Source: an uncultured Bacteroidales bacterium (lineage in GTDB: Bacteria > Bacteroidota > Bacteroidia > Bacteroidales > UBA932). From it: 5,772 nt of DNA. This document shows positions 1 to 5,513 of the stretch, one piece after another. A program made the position numbers and the translations under genes. The stretch lies in contig CAMJJO010000115.1 of the NCBI GenBank assembly GCA_946406095.1, forward strand, positions 1-5,772. Direction: 5' to 3'. The notes beneath the pieces were generated by a model that saw only the letters and a list, made by a program, of their open reading frames with translations, made no database searches and was not told the DNA's origin. Position 1 is the first letter of the stretch, and each line of letters opens with the position of its first letter.

Positions 1-1386
1 CAGGAAACTGTAGACCTGCTCACGCAGTATAACGATGTCTGCAATCGCCTCGGGGGAATAATAGACGACACCGTGATGTATGCCCTCTTCGAGCAGCAGG
101 CGGAGCTGACGGAGAAGATAGATGCGTGCAATGGATGGGAGCTTGATTCCAAACTTGAAAGGGCGATGGATGCCCTCCAGTGCCCTCCGCCCGATGCAAT
201 CATAAGGAATCTTTCCGGAGGTGAACGCCGCCGCGTAGCACTCTGCCGCCTGCTGCTGCAGGAACCGGATGTGCTGCTCCTCGACGAGCCTACGAACCAC
301 CTGGATACCGAGAGCATCCAGTGGCTGGAGGCCCATTTGCAGCAGTATAAGGGCACCGTCATCGCGGTTACCCACGACCGTTACTTCCTCGATAATGTCG
401 CAGGATGGATTCTGGAACTGGACCGTGGCGAGGGCATCCCCTGGAAGGGGAACTATTCCTCCTGGCTAGAGCAGAAGACCCAGCGCCTGGCGATGGAAGA
501 GAAGCAGGAGAGCAAGCGCCGCAAGACTCTGGAACACGAGCTCGAGTGGGCGAGGATGGCCCCCAAGGCCCGCCATGCCAAGAGCAAGGCCCGTCTGGGC
601 GCATACGAGAAACTGGCTTCGGCCGATGCCCGTGAAAAGGAGCAGAACCTGGAGATTTATATCCCTAACGGTCCGAGGCTTGGTAATAAAGTCATTGATT
701 TCAAGGGAGTTACCAAGGCTTATGGGGATAAGGTCCTGTTTGAGGACCTGTCTTTCGTGCTGCCACCTGCCGGCATAGTGGGTGTAATCGGCCCCAATGG
801 CGCCGGCAAGACCACTCTCTTCCGCCTGATCATGGGCCTGGAGAAGGCCGATGCCGGCACGATTGAAATAGGGGAGACGGTGAAGATTTCCTACGTGGAC
901 CAGCAGCATAAGAGCATCGATCCGGACAAGACCGTGTTCGAGACTATCGCGGGCAACTCCGAGTGGGTTCGCCTGGGTGGCCGGGACATCAACGCCCGCA
1001 GCTGGGTCAGCCGTTTCAATTTCTCGGGTGCCGACCAGGAGAAGCTCTGCGGAGTGCTCTCCGGAGGCGAAAGGAACCGTTTGCATCTGGCCCTGACGCT
1101 TAAGGACGAGGGCAACGTGCTGCTGCTCGACGAGCCTACCAACGATGTGGACGTGAACACGATACGCGCACTGGAAGAGGGTCTGGAGAGCTTTGCCGGC
1201 TGCGCCGTGGTCATCTCCCACGACCGCTGGTTCCTGGACCGCATAGCCACGCACATCCTCGCTTTCGAGGGTGATTCGAGTGTGTATTTCTTTGAGGGAA
1301 GCTACTCCGAATACGAAGAGAACCGCAAGGCCCGCCTCGGCGACACCGAACCCAAGCGCTTCAAGTACAAGAAACTAATGGAGTAG
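1..1386 (+). CDS. ettA: Energy-dependent translational throttle protein EttA (ABC-F ATPase), 5' end missing
   Basis: This is the C-terminal 461 residues of an ABC-F ATPase; the frame is open from base 1, so the ATG at 73 is internal. The fragment begins in the arm insertion of the first nucleotide-binding domain. It continues with signature LSGGE (residues 71-75), Walker B LLLDEPTNHLD with catalytic Glu96, and switch His125. An EttA-typical linker (WILELDRGEGIPW, then a Lys/Arg-rich coiled segment) follows. The second domain has Walker A GPNGAGKTT (264), LSGGE (353), LLLDEPTNDVD with Glu378, and His407, and the protein ends in EPKRFKYKKLME. Family knowledge: EttA binds the ribosomal E site and gates the first elongation steps according to ATP/ADP level. 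E. coli EttA is about 555 aa, so roughly 95 residues including the first Walker A lie outside. The linker and C-terminus distinguish it from Uup and resistance ABC-F proteins. The last 26 nt overlap the antisense toxin gene. Confidence 0.96.
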   Translation, partial: QETVDLLTQYNDVCNRLGGIIDDTVMYALFEQQAELTEKIDACNGWELDSKLERAMDALQCPPPDAIIRNLSGGERRRVALCRLLLQEPDVLLLDEPTNHLDTESIQWLEAHLQQYKGTVIAVTHDRYFLDNVAGWILELDRGEGIPWKGNYSSWLEQKTQRLAMEEKQESKRRKTLEHELEWARMAPKARHAKSKARLGAYEKLASADAREKEQNLEIYIPNGPRLGNKVIDFKGVTKAYGDKVLFEDLSFVLPPAGIVGVIGPNGAGKTTLFRLIMGLEKADAGTIEIGETVKISYVDQQHKSIDPDKTVFETIAGNSEWVRLGGRDINARSWVSRFNFSGADQEKLCGVLSGGERNRLHLALTLKDEGNVLLLDEPTNDVDVNTIRALEEGLESFAGCAVVISHDRWFLDRIATHILAFEGDSSVYFFEGSYSEYEENRKARLGDTEPKRFKYKKLME

Positions 1387-1804
1387 TGATCTTCTTCAGG
1401 AACTCCTTCGGCGTGTATACCGGGATGTCGGTGTATGCGCCGAAATCTTTTTTATTACGGGTAATTATGTAATTGCAGTCCACAGATTCGGCGCAGGATA
1501 TCTGCATGGCATCTTCGAAATCCGGACAGGCTGATTTCAGGCCTTCGTAAAGCATGATTTCCTCGAGGGGAATGATCTTGCAGTCGTTCATCAGTTGTTT
1601 CAATACAGGTATGATGCGCTCTTTCCCCACAAGTTTGCAGCCCAGATAAGAGATGTCTGAAATGCTTTTCATGGAAATACAGAGTCGGAAGTAATCCTTG
1701 AATGCGGACAGGTTGATGACGTCCTCAGAGCTTTTCCACTCCGGGGTCCTCGCGTGATCCATGGTATCGATCACGACATTCGTGTCTATGAACAGCTTAA
1801 TCAC
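1361..1804 (-). CDS. PIN-domain ribonuclease toxin of a VapBC-like toxin-antitoxin pair
   Basis: A 147-residue PIN-domain protein. Visible are the N-terminal strand KLFIDTNVVID with metal-ligand candidate Asp7, the central SMKSISDISYL helix, DFEDAMQ with Glu97/Asp98, and NYIITRNKKDF with Asp120. This order is typical of PIN toxins. Family knowledge: VapC-type toxins are Mg-dependent endoribonucleases, often cutting tRNA or rRNA, held inactive by the cognate antitoxin. The gene follows the antitoxin gene with overlap, as in a coupled operon. No ATG exists at the N-terminus. GTG at 1804 gives MIKLFIDTN, the usual PIN start, with 8 nt overlap; TTG at 1810 would add two residues. The last residues after KEFLKKI are encoded opposite the ettA 3' end and look like a run-on tail. 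The target RNA cannot be told from sequence. Confidence 0.9.
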   Translation of the reverse strand: MIKLFIDTNVVIDTMDHARTPEWKSSEDVINLSAFKDYFRLCISMKSISDISYLGCKLVGKERIIPVLKQLMNDCKIIPLEEIMLYEGLKSACPDFEDAMQISCAESVDCNYIITRNKKDFGAYTDIPVYTPKEFLKKITTPLVSCT

Positions 1805-2081
1805 AGTCAATTTTCAATATACGTTGCAACTTCCAGTCCGCCGCGATCTCTTCTTCGGTAAACCATGTTCCTTCCGGGAATCTGAGTGCTTCCACCAGCG
1901 GGCTCGGCCCGTCGGGTATTTCTATCTTAGGAAGCTCCGGTTCCAGCGGAGAATCTTTCATAAGCACATTCTCCACATAGCTGTTGAGGCTCTGGCCCCT
2001 GGCCCTCGCCTTTCTCTTCAGCCTGTTCAGCAAATCTGTCTCCAGCCTGAATGCCGTCTGAACTTTGGTAGAGGTTCGCAT
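1797..2081 (-). CDS. Ribbon-helix-helix antitoxin of the PIN toxin pair
   Basis: A 94-residue protein with an N-terminal ribbon-helix-helix fold. Residues 7-13 (VQTAFRL) form the DNA-contacting strand, residues 14-28 a basic first helix (DLLNRLKRKARARG), and QSLNSYVENVLM the second helix. The acidic and aromatic tail (FTEEEIAADWKLQRIL) is the sort of C-terminus that wraps the toxin. Family knowledge: such antitoxins neutralise the PIN toxin and repress their own promoter. ATG at 2081 is chosen because the perfect promoter at 2106-2136 would leave a short leader of about 20 nt. The open frame continues to 2216, but that extension is low-complexity, hydrophobic and runs through the promoter. 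Its stop codon overlaps the toxin start, consistent with translational coupling. It resembles VapB only in general design, so no symbol is given. Confidence 0.88.
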   Translation of the reverse strand: MRTSTKVQTAFRLETDLLNRLKRKARARGQSLNSYVENVLMKDSPLEPELPKIEIPDGPSPLVEALRFPEGTWFTEEEIAADWKLQRILKIDCD

Positions 2082-2105
2082 AACTCTAATGGGATTGATT
2101 CTCTG

Positions 2106-2136
2106 CAAATATAGAAAATATATAACAAATTCCAAA
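2106..2136 (-). promoter_or_regulatory. Bacteroidota-type promoter of the toxin-antitoxin operon
   Basis: On the minus strand there is TTTG (2133-2136), 19 nt, then TATATTTG (2106-2113). This is a full match to the Bacteroidota sigma-70 pattern of TTTG and TAnnTTTG. Transcription would begin near 2100, about 20 nt before the antitoxin ATG at 2081. Confidence 0.75.
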
Positions 2137-2147
2137 AATGTTATATA
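2119..2147. promoter_or_regulatory. Candidate operator: inverted repeat over the toxin-antitoxin promoter
   Basis: TATATAAC (2119-2126) and GTTATATA (2140-2147) form a perfect 8-bp inverted repeat with a 13-nt spacer covering the -33 element. A second imperfect repeat, AAAAATGTT (2134-2142) against AATATTTTT (2148-2156), matches 8 of 9 and lies alongside. Ribbon-helix-helix antitoxins usually bind such repeats at their own promoter. The region is very AT-rich, so chance symmetry is possible. Confidence 0.4.
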
Positions 2148-2155
2148 AATATTTT

Positions 2156-2163
2156 TATCTTTG
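2156..2163 (+). promoter_or_regulatory. -7 element of the DUF1016 nuclease gene promoter
   Basis: TATCTTTG matches TAnnTTTG exactly. No clear TTTG lies 17-23 nt upstream, so the -33 half is weak or absent. A start of transcription near 2169 would place ATGs at 2189, 2195 and 2207 within a short leader and exclude the in-frame ATG at 2138. Confidence 0.55.
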
Positions 2164-2194
2164 TAAACCGGTCCATTGGTACTGGTATATGCAT

Positions 2195-3223
2195 ATGACA
2201 AAAAAGATGATAACACCTATCTGCGAATTCGACTACAACGAATTACTGCGACAGGCTGTCGCAGAAATCGAGTATGCTCGGCAAACTCTTGCGCGTCAAG
2301 TGGCATCCACGATTTCCGGTATTCATTGGAATCTGGGGAAATTGCTATATGAACGAAAGATAGAAAGCGAGCATGGGAGCGGTGTTATTAGGCGATTGTC
2401 TTTAGATCTAAAGCAACGATACCCTGATATTGGTGTTTCTCCCAGAAATCTGTGGGATATGAAACGTTTCTTCGAACGTTATTTCAACGCAGGAGCAAAA
2501 CTGCGACAGGCTGTCGCAGTTTTGCCATGGGGCCATAACCTATTGATACTGAACAAGGAATTGTCTGATGAACAAATCTTGTTTTATGCGGAAGAAGTCA
2601 TTTCAAAGGGATGGTCCAGATCTATGTTGCTGCATGCAATAAAAGGTAATTACTATGGCAACTTGCAGTCCACGCCACAATCCAACAACTTTGCACAAAC
2701 GCTACCCGCCCCGGTGGCCGACTATGCCAAAGAAGTGTTTCGTAGTAAATACAATCTCGGTTTTTTGGATGCTCAGGGACCAATGAAGGAATTGAAATTA
2801 GAAAGCCGCTTGGTAGCAAAAGTCACTCGTTTTATTTTGGAACTTGGCAAGGGCTTTACATTTATAGGTAATCAACATGTCCTTCAATTCAACGCAAAAG
2901 AATATAAAGTTGACATGCTATTCTTTCACCGTGGCCTGCACAGGATGATTGCCATAGATCTTAAGGTGGGTGACTTCAAACCGGAATACATAGGAAAGAT
3001 GAATTTCTATCTGACATTATTGGACCGATTGGAGAAATCTCCTGACGAAGAAGCATCGATAGGCATTATACTATGTGCTGAGAAGGACCATTTGGAGGTT
3101 GAAGTAGCACTTCAGGATATTGGAAAGCCGATTGGCGTTGCGGAATACCAATACCTGATTCCTAAAGATGAATTACTGCAAATCGTTTCCACCGAAATGG
3201 AAAAATCAGCAAAACTCAACTAA
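2195..3223 (+). CDS. DUF1016 / YhcG-type PDDEXK nuclease domain protein
   Basis: A 342-residue protein of the DUF1016 (YhcG) family. The N-terminal half has the typical helical region: an ARQTLARQV-like segment, WNLGKLLYERK, LSLDLKQRYPDIGVSPRNLWDMKRFFE without its last residue, then LPWGHNLLIL. The C-terminal half carries the nuclease core: VDMLFF with Asp240, IDLKVG with Asp255 and Lys257 as the D/ExK motif, then FKPEYIGKMNFYL and IGIILC. Family knowledge: members are predicted DNA nucleases, common in variable regions and near restriction systems; the precise role is unsettled. The start is uncertain. ATG 2195 is chosen (2189 and 2207 possible) because the -7 element at 2156-2163 lies downstream of the ATG at 2138, whose product would add an atypical Tyr/Trp-rich stretch. 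Base composition is visibly AT-richer than neighbours, suggesting acquisition. The gene is divergent from the toxin-antitoxin operon and contains two copies of a GC-rich palindrome. Confidence 0.9.
   Translation: MTKKMITPICEFDYNELLRQAVAEIEYARQTLARQVASTISGIHWNLGKLLYERKIESEHGSGVIRRLSLDLKQRYPDIGVSPRNLWDMKRFFERYFNAGAKLRQAVAVLPWGHNLLILNKELSDEQILFYAEEVISKGWSRSMLLHAIKGNYYGNLQSTPQSNNFAQTLPAPVADYAKEVFRSKYNLGFLDAQGPMKELKLESRLVAKVTRFILELGKGFTFIGNQHVLQFNAKEYKVDMLFFHRGLHRMIAIDLKVGDFKPEYIGKMNFYLTLLDRLEKSPDEEASIGIILCAEKDHLEVEVALQDIGKPIGVAEYQYLIPKDELLQIVSTEMEKSAKLN
2246..2264. repeat. Intragenic palindrome, copy 1
   Basis: CTGCGACAGGCTGTCGCAG is a perfect inverted repeat of 9-bp arms around one central base. 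It lies inside the nuclease gene and is read in frame as LRQAVA, near the start of the conserved N-terminal helix. Flanking bases do not extend the symmetry. Confidence 0.9.
2495..2525. repeat. Intragenic palindrome, copy 2, extended to 15-bp arms
   Basis: The same 19-base core as copy 1 lies at 2501-2519, read in the same frame (LRQAVA). It is extended by GCAAAA on the left and TTTTGC on the right, giving perfect 15-bp arms around one base. The start-to-start distance between copies is 255 nt (85 codons). It sits just before the conserved LPWGHN motif. As RNA it would fold into a stable hairpin. Confidence 0.92.
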
Positions 3224-3232
3224 AAGAGGAAA

Positions 3233-3306
3233 TGGTTGAGATATGAGGATTCGAACCTCAACTGAGAGTGCCAAAAACTCTAGTGCTGCCATTACACCAT
3301 ATCTCA
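3233..3306 (-). tRNA. tRNA-Gln, anticodon TTG (UUG)
   Basis: Read on the minus strand, the acceptor stem TGAGATA pairs perfectly with TATCTCA. The D arm has GTG/CAC with a GG-containing loop. The anticodon stem AGAGT/ACTCT encloses TTTTGGC, with anticodon TTG at 3274-3272. The variable loop is CAGT, and the T arm is TGAGG TTCGAAT CCTCA. The discriminator is A (3236) and the CCA end is encoded at 3235-3233. Total length is 74 nt with CCA. The weak T1-A72 first pair is usual for glutamine tRNAs. The 3' end lies 9 nt from the stop of the nuclease gene. Confidence 0.97.
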
Positions 3307-3317
3307 ATTCCGGGGTG

Positions 3318-3346
3318 CAAAGTTAAAAAAATATTTGCAAGTTCAA
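3318..3346 (-). promoter_or_regulatory. Promoter of the tRNA-Gln gene
   Basis: On the minus strand there is TTG (3344-3346), 18 nt, then TAACTTTG (3318-3325), an exact TAnnTTTG. Transcription would start near 3312, a few bases before the mature tRNA 5' end at 3306. Confidence 0.7.
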
Positions 3347-3364
3347 GAATTATATCTATATTTG
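3334..3364 (+). promoter_or_regulatory. Promoter of the pspC-like gene
   Basis: TTTG (3334-3337), 19 nt, TATATTTG (3357-3364) is a full Bacteroidota-type promoter. Transcription would start near 3370, about 33 nt before the ATG at 3403. Its -33 end is interleaved with the opposing tRNA-Gln promoter. Confidence 0.75.
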
Positions 3365-3402
3365 CAGTGTACTATGATACTAATACACTTAAATATAGAA
3401 AA

Positions 3403-3606
3403 ATGAACAAGAGACTCTACAGGAGCAGGACCGACAAGCAGCTTGCCGGCGTCTGCGGGGGATTAGGAAAGTATTTTGACATCGATCCCACCATCATCCG
3501 TCTTGCATGGGTAATCGCGGCATTCTGCGCCGGCGGCGGCATCATCGCCTATATCCTGGCAATGATCATCGTGCCGGTGGAACCGGAACTCATAGACAGG
3601 CAGTAA
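3403..3606 (+). CDS. PspC-domain small membrane protein
   Basis: A 67-residue protein that is essentially a lone PspC domain. It has a basic N-terminus (MNKRLYRSRTDKQ), the signature LAGVCGGLGKYFDIDPTIIR at residues 14-33, and one hydrophobic segment from about 31 to 57 ending IIVPVEP. Family knowledge: PspC-type proteins sit in the cytoplasmic membrane and in some bacteria take part in envelope-stress (phage shock) signalling. Stand-alone short versions are common in Bacteroidota and their role is not defined. The ATG at 3403 is chosen because it follows an A-rich leader and the promoter at 3334-3364; the open frame upstream to 3268 runs through the tRNA gene and promoter. It ends 3 nt from the convergent tadA stop. 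No other psp gene is seen here. Confidence 0.88.
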   Translation: MNKRLYRSRTDKQLAGVCGGLGKYFDIDPTIIRLAWVIAAFCAGGGIIAYILAMIIVPVEPELIDRQ

Positions 3607-3609
3607 AGC

Positions 3610-4044
3610 TTATCTCTTAGATTTGAAGTAATCGCTTACCAACGCCCCGCATTCTTCTGCAAGGATGCCGGGCGTTACTTCTGTGCGGGGATGAAGCAGG
3701 GAAGGGGAGAAGAGGCTGTAGCCGCGCCTGGGGTCGGGCGCCCCATAGACTATTCGGCTGACCTGGCTCCAGTTGAGCGCCGCAGCGCACATGGGGCACG
3801 GCTCGACGGTAACATACAGAGTGCAGTCCTGCAGATACTTGCCCCCAAGCGCCTCGGTGGCGGCCGTTATCGCTATCATCTCTGCGTGGGCGGTGGCATC
3901 GTGCAGACGTTCCACCATATTGTGCCCCTTTCCGATGATGCGCCCTTTGCACACTATTACCGCCCCGATAGGAATCTCTTCCTCGGAGAGAGCAGCCTTC
4001 GCTTCGGCCAGCGCCTCGCGCATGAATTTTTCGTCAAGTTCCAT
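3610..4044 (-). CDS. tadA: tRNA-specific adenosine deaminase TadA
   Basis: A 144-residue zinc deaminase of the cytidine/deoxycytidylate deaminase fold. Visible motifs are IPIGAVIV (24-31), the catalytic HAE with zinc ligand His53 and proton-shuttle Glu55, and PCPMC with zinc ligands Cys83 and Cys86. NWSQVSRIVYGAPDPRRG (91-108) follows, matching the TadA pattern of substrate-loop residues after the second zinc motif. Family knowledge: TadA converts A34 to inosine in tRNA-Arg(ACG), allowing one tRNA to read CGU, CGC and CGA; it acts in the cytoplasm. Length is normal for the family. A GAGGAA stretch 5 nt before the ATG resembles a Shine-Dalgarno site. It is transcribed from a promoter back-to-back with that of glpT and converges on the pspC-like gene with a 3-nt gap. 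A guanine or cytosine deaminase is less likely given the motif spacing. Confidence 0.93.
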   Translation of the reverse strand: MELDEKFMREALAEAKAALSEEEIPIGAVIVCKGRIIGKGHNMVERLHDATAHAEMIAITAATEALGGKYLQDCTLYVTVEPCPMCAAALNWSQVSRIVYGAPDPRRGYSLFSPSLLHPRTEVTPGILAEECGALVSDYFKSKR

Positions 4045-4056
4045 ACTTATTCCTCA

Positions 4057-4064
4057 CAAATATA
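4057..4064 (-). promoter_or_regulatory. -7 element of the tadA promoter
   Basis: TATATTTG on the minus strand, an exact TAnnTTTG, lies 12 nt upstream of the tadA ATG, so the leader would be very short. The nearest TTG (4089-4091) is 24 nt away, slightly too far, so the -33 element is uncertain. Confidence 0.55.
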
Positions 4065-4078
4065 GAGGAAAAGTTTCT

Positions 4079-4086
4079 TATATTTG
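4079..4086 (+). promoter_or_regulatory. -7 element of the glpT promoter
   Basis: TATATTTG, an exact TAnnTTTG, lies 27 nt upstream of the glpT ATG after an A-rich leader. No clear -33 TTTG is present. Together with the opposing tadA element it forms a 9-bp inverted repeat ACAAATATA...TATATTTGT (4056-4087). Confidence 0.6.
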
Positions 4087-4113
4087 TACAATTGAACTAA
4101 AACTAAATCAGCA

Positions 4114-5508
4114 ATGGCTCGTTTTCTGGATCCGCCCAAGCCGAAGGCGCAAATCCCGGCAGAAAAAGTCGACAAAGAATACAAGGCTATGCGCCTCAAG
4201 GTTTTCCTCGGGGCTTTCCTTGGTTATGCCGCATATTATTTAGTTAGGAAAAACCTCTCCCTCGCAGCTCCCGACATGATCAATGACGGGATCCTGGACG
4301 CGGGAAAGGTGGGACTTGCCATGTCGGCTGTCTCCATCGCATACGCATTCAGCAAGTTCGTGATGGGCAGCGTCTCCGACCGTTCGGACGCACGTAAGTT
4401 CCTGGTAGTCGGCCTCATCCTCTCCGCAATGGTGATGATGTCCGTAGGCCTGATTCCGTTCGGCACCAACACGGCCGTAAATACCGTAATCATCTTCATA
4501 CTGATGCTTGTCGTCGGCTGGCTCAGCGGCTTCGGATGGCCTCCCTGCGGGCGAATCATGGCGCACTGGTTTAGCCAGAACGAGCGAAGTTTCAAGATGA
4601 GCATCTGGAACGTCTCCCACACCATCGGATCCTTCTCCCTCGGCTTCCTCGCCATCGCCGGCGTGGCCCTGGCGGCAGATCTCGGCGTGGTGCAGACCTG
4701 GAGAGGAAACTTCGTGTTCCCTGCAGTCATAGCCCTGGTGATTTCCCTGTTCTGCTGGTGGGCGATACGCGACACGCCCGAATCCTGCGGGCTTCCTTCC
4801 GTCGGAGACTGGAGGAACGACCACAGCGGAGTCAAATCCAAAGGCGCTGCGGGCGAGAAACTGCCCTTCAAGGTCCTCTTCGTGGATTATGTCCTGAAGA
4901 ACAAGCTCCTGTGGGTCGTGGCCATCTCCAACGTGGCTGTCTACATGGTCCGTTACGGCATAGGCGACTGGGCTCCCACCTATCTGCAAGCCAAGGGCAT
5001 CATGTCGGCCGCTGAGAGCAAGGTTGCATTCTCCGTGCATAATATAGTGGGTGCCGTGGGAACCATCGCCTGCGGCTGGGCCACCTCCAAGTTCTTCAAG
5101 GGCCGCTGCGCCCCTATGAACGTGATCTGCATGTTCCTCTGCGGCATCGGAGTACTGCTTTACTGGATGGTGGGTGCGGGCATTATCGAAGTCAGCCCCT
5201 CCGCACAGAAGGTGCTGGTCTATGTTGCCCTCTGCCTGATAGGATTCTTCATCTACGGCCCCGTGGCTCTTACCGGTGTGCAGGCGCTTAACCTGGTTCC
5301 GAAGAACGCCGCAGGAACTGCCGCCGGATTCGTAGGCCTCTTCGGCTACCTGATCGGCGACGCAGTCTGCTCCAAGATCGTGGTCGGCGGCATCGCCAAC
5401 GGCTCCTCCTGGGACGCTGCAATGCTTTCCGTAGCCATCGGCGCCATCATCGGCGTGGTCCTCTGCGCAATGCTCATCCCCAGTGAAAAGAGGATGGCCA
5501 GGCAGTAG
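4114..5508 (+). CDS. glpT: GlpT-type glycerol-3-phosphate:phosphate antiporter (MFS)
   Basis: A 464-residue major facilitator protein of the organophosphate:Pi antiporter family, with alternating hydrophobic segments fitting 12 helices. The N-terminus follows E. coli GlpT closely (IPAEKVDKEY, GYAAYYLVRKN, FSKFVMGSVSDRSDARK, GFGWPPCGR, RDTPESCGLP). Phosphate-binding Arg45 and its partner Lys46 keep E. coli numbering. Lys81, His169 (WNVSHTIG) and Arg280 (MVRYGIGDWAPTYL) match the other GlpT substrate-site residues. Family knowledge: GlpT exchanges external glycerol-3-phosphate for internal phosphate across the inner membrane; the same family carries fosfomycin. Start ATG 4114 gives the usual N-terminus. 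No glpK, glpD or glpQ is present in this window, so the substrate rests on residues, and a related sugar-phosphate (UhpT-like) specificity is possible though less well matched. polA follows after 5 nt. Confidence 0.88.
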   Translation: MARFLDPPKPKAQIPAEKVDKEYKAMRLKVFLGAFLGYAAYYLVRKNLSLAAPDMINDGILDAGKVGLAMSAVSIAYAFSKFVMGSVSDRSDARKFLVVGLILSAMVMMSVGLIPFGTNTAVNTVIIFILMLVVGWLSGFGWPPCGRIMAHWFSQNERSFKMSIWNVSHTIGSFSLGFLAIAGVALAADLGVVQTWRGNFVFPAVIALVISLFCWWAIRDTPESCGLPSVGDWRNDHSGVKSKGAAGEKLPFKVLFVDYVLKNKLLWVVAISNVAVYMVRYGIGDWAPTYLQAKGIMSAAESKVAFSVHNIVGAVGTIACGWATSKFFKGRCAPMNVICMFLCGIGVLLYWMVGAGIIEVSPSAQKVLVYVALCLIGFFIYGPVALTGVQALNLVPKNAAGTAAGFVGLFGYLIGDAVCSKIVVGGIANGSSWDAAMLSVAIGAIIGVVLCAMLIPSEKRMARQ

Positions 5509-5513
5509 ATCGT

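Noticed and set aside
466..1254. Long minus-strand open frame (262 codons) opposite ettA
   Set aside because: It lies fully antisense to the conserved ATPase domains; its protein has no recognisable domain and its openness follows from the GC-biased codon use of ettA.
2082..2216. N-terminal extension of the antitoxin to an ATG at 2216
   Set aside because: It would cross the perfect promoter at 2106-2136 and encode a hydrophobic, low-complexity stretch; ATG 2081 gives a standard ribbon-helix-helix start.
1387..2230. Search for a second copy of the tRNA-Gln 3' end (attachment-site duplicate)
   Set aside because: No match to the T-arm and acceptor sequence was seen by eye in the insert or at its far end, so no attachment site is annotated.
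2495..2525. Extended palindrome as an intrinsic terminator
   Set aside because: It has a strong stem with a short T run, but it lies in mid-gene with the frame and conserved motifs continuing past it, and the symmetric A/T flanks belong to the stem.
3268..3402. Upstream extension of the pspC-like gene
   Set aside because: The frame passes through the tRNA-Gln gene and both promoters; ATG 3403 yields the normal PspC N-terminus.
3691..4243. Plus-strand open frames opposite tadA
   Set aside because: They mirror the conserved zinc deaminase motifs and run through the tadA-glpT promoters; no domain features.
4236..5040. Two long minus-strand open frames (211 and 266 codons) opposite glpT
   Set aside because: Both are antisense to a conserved transporter, rich in His/Asp/Gly or Thr/Met without a domain pattern, and without promoter signals; shadows of the real gene.
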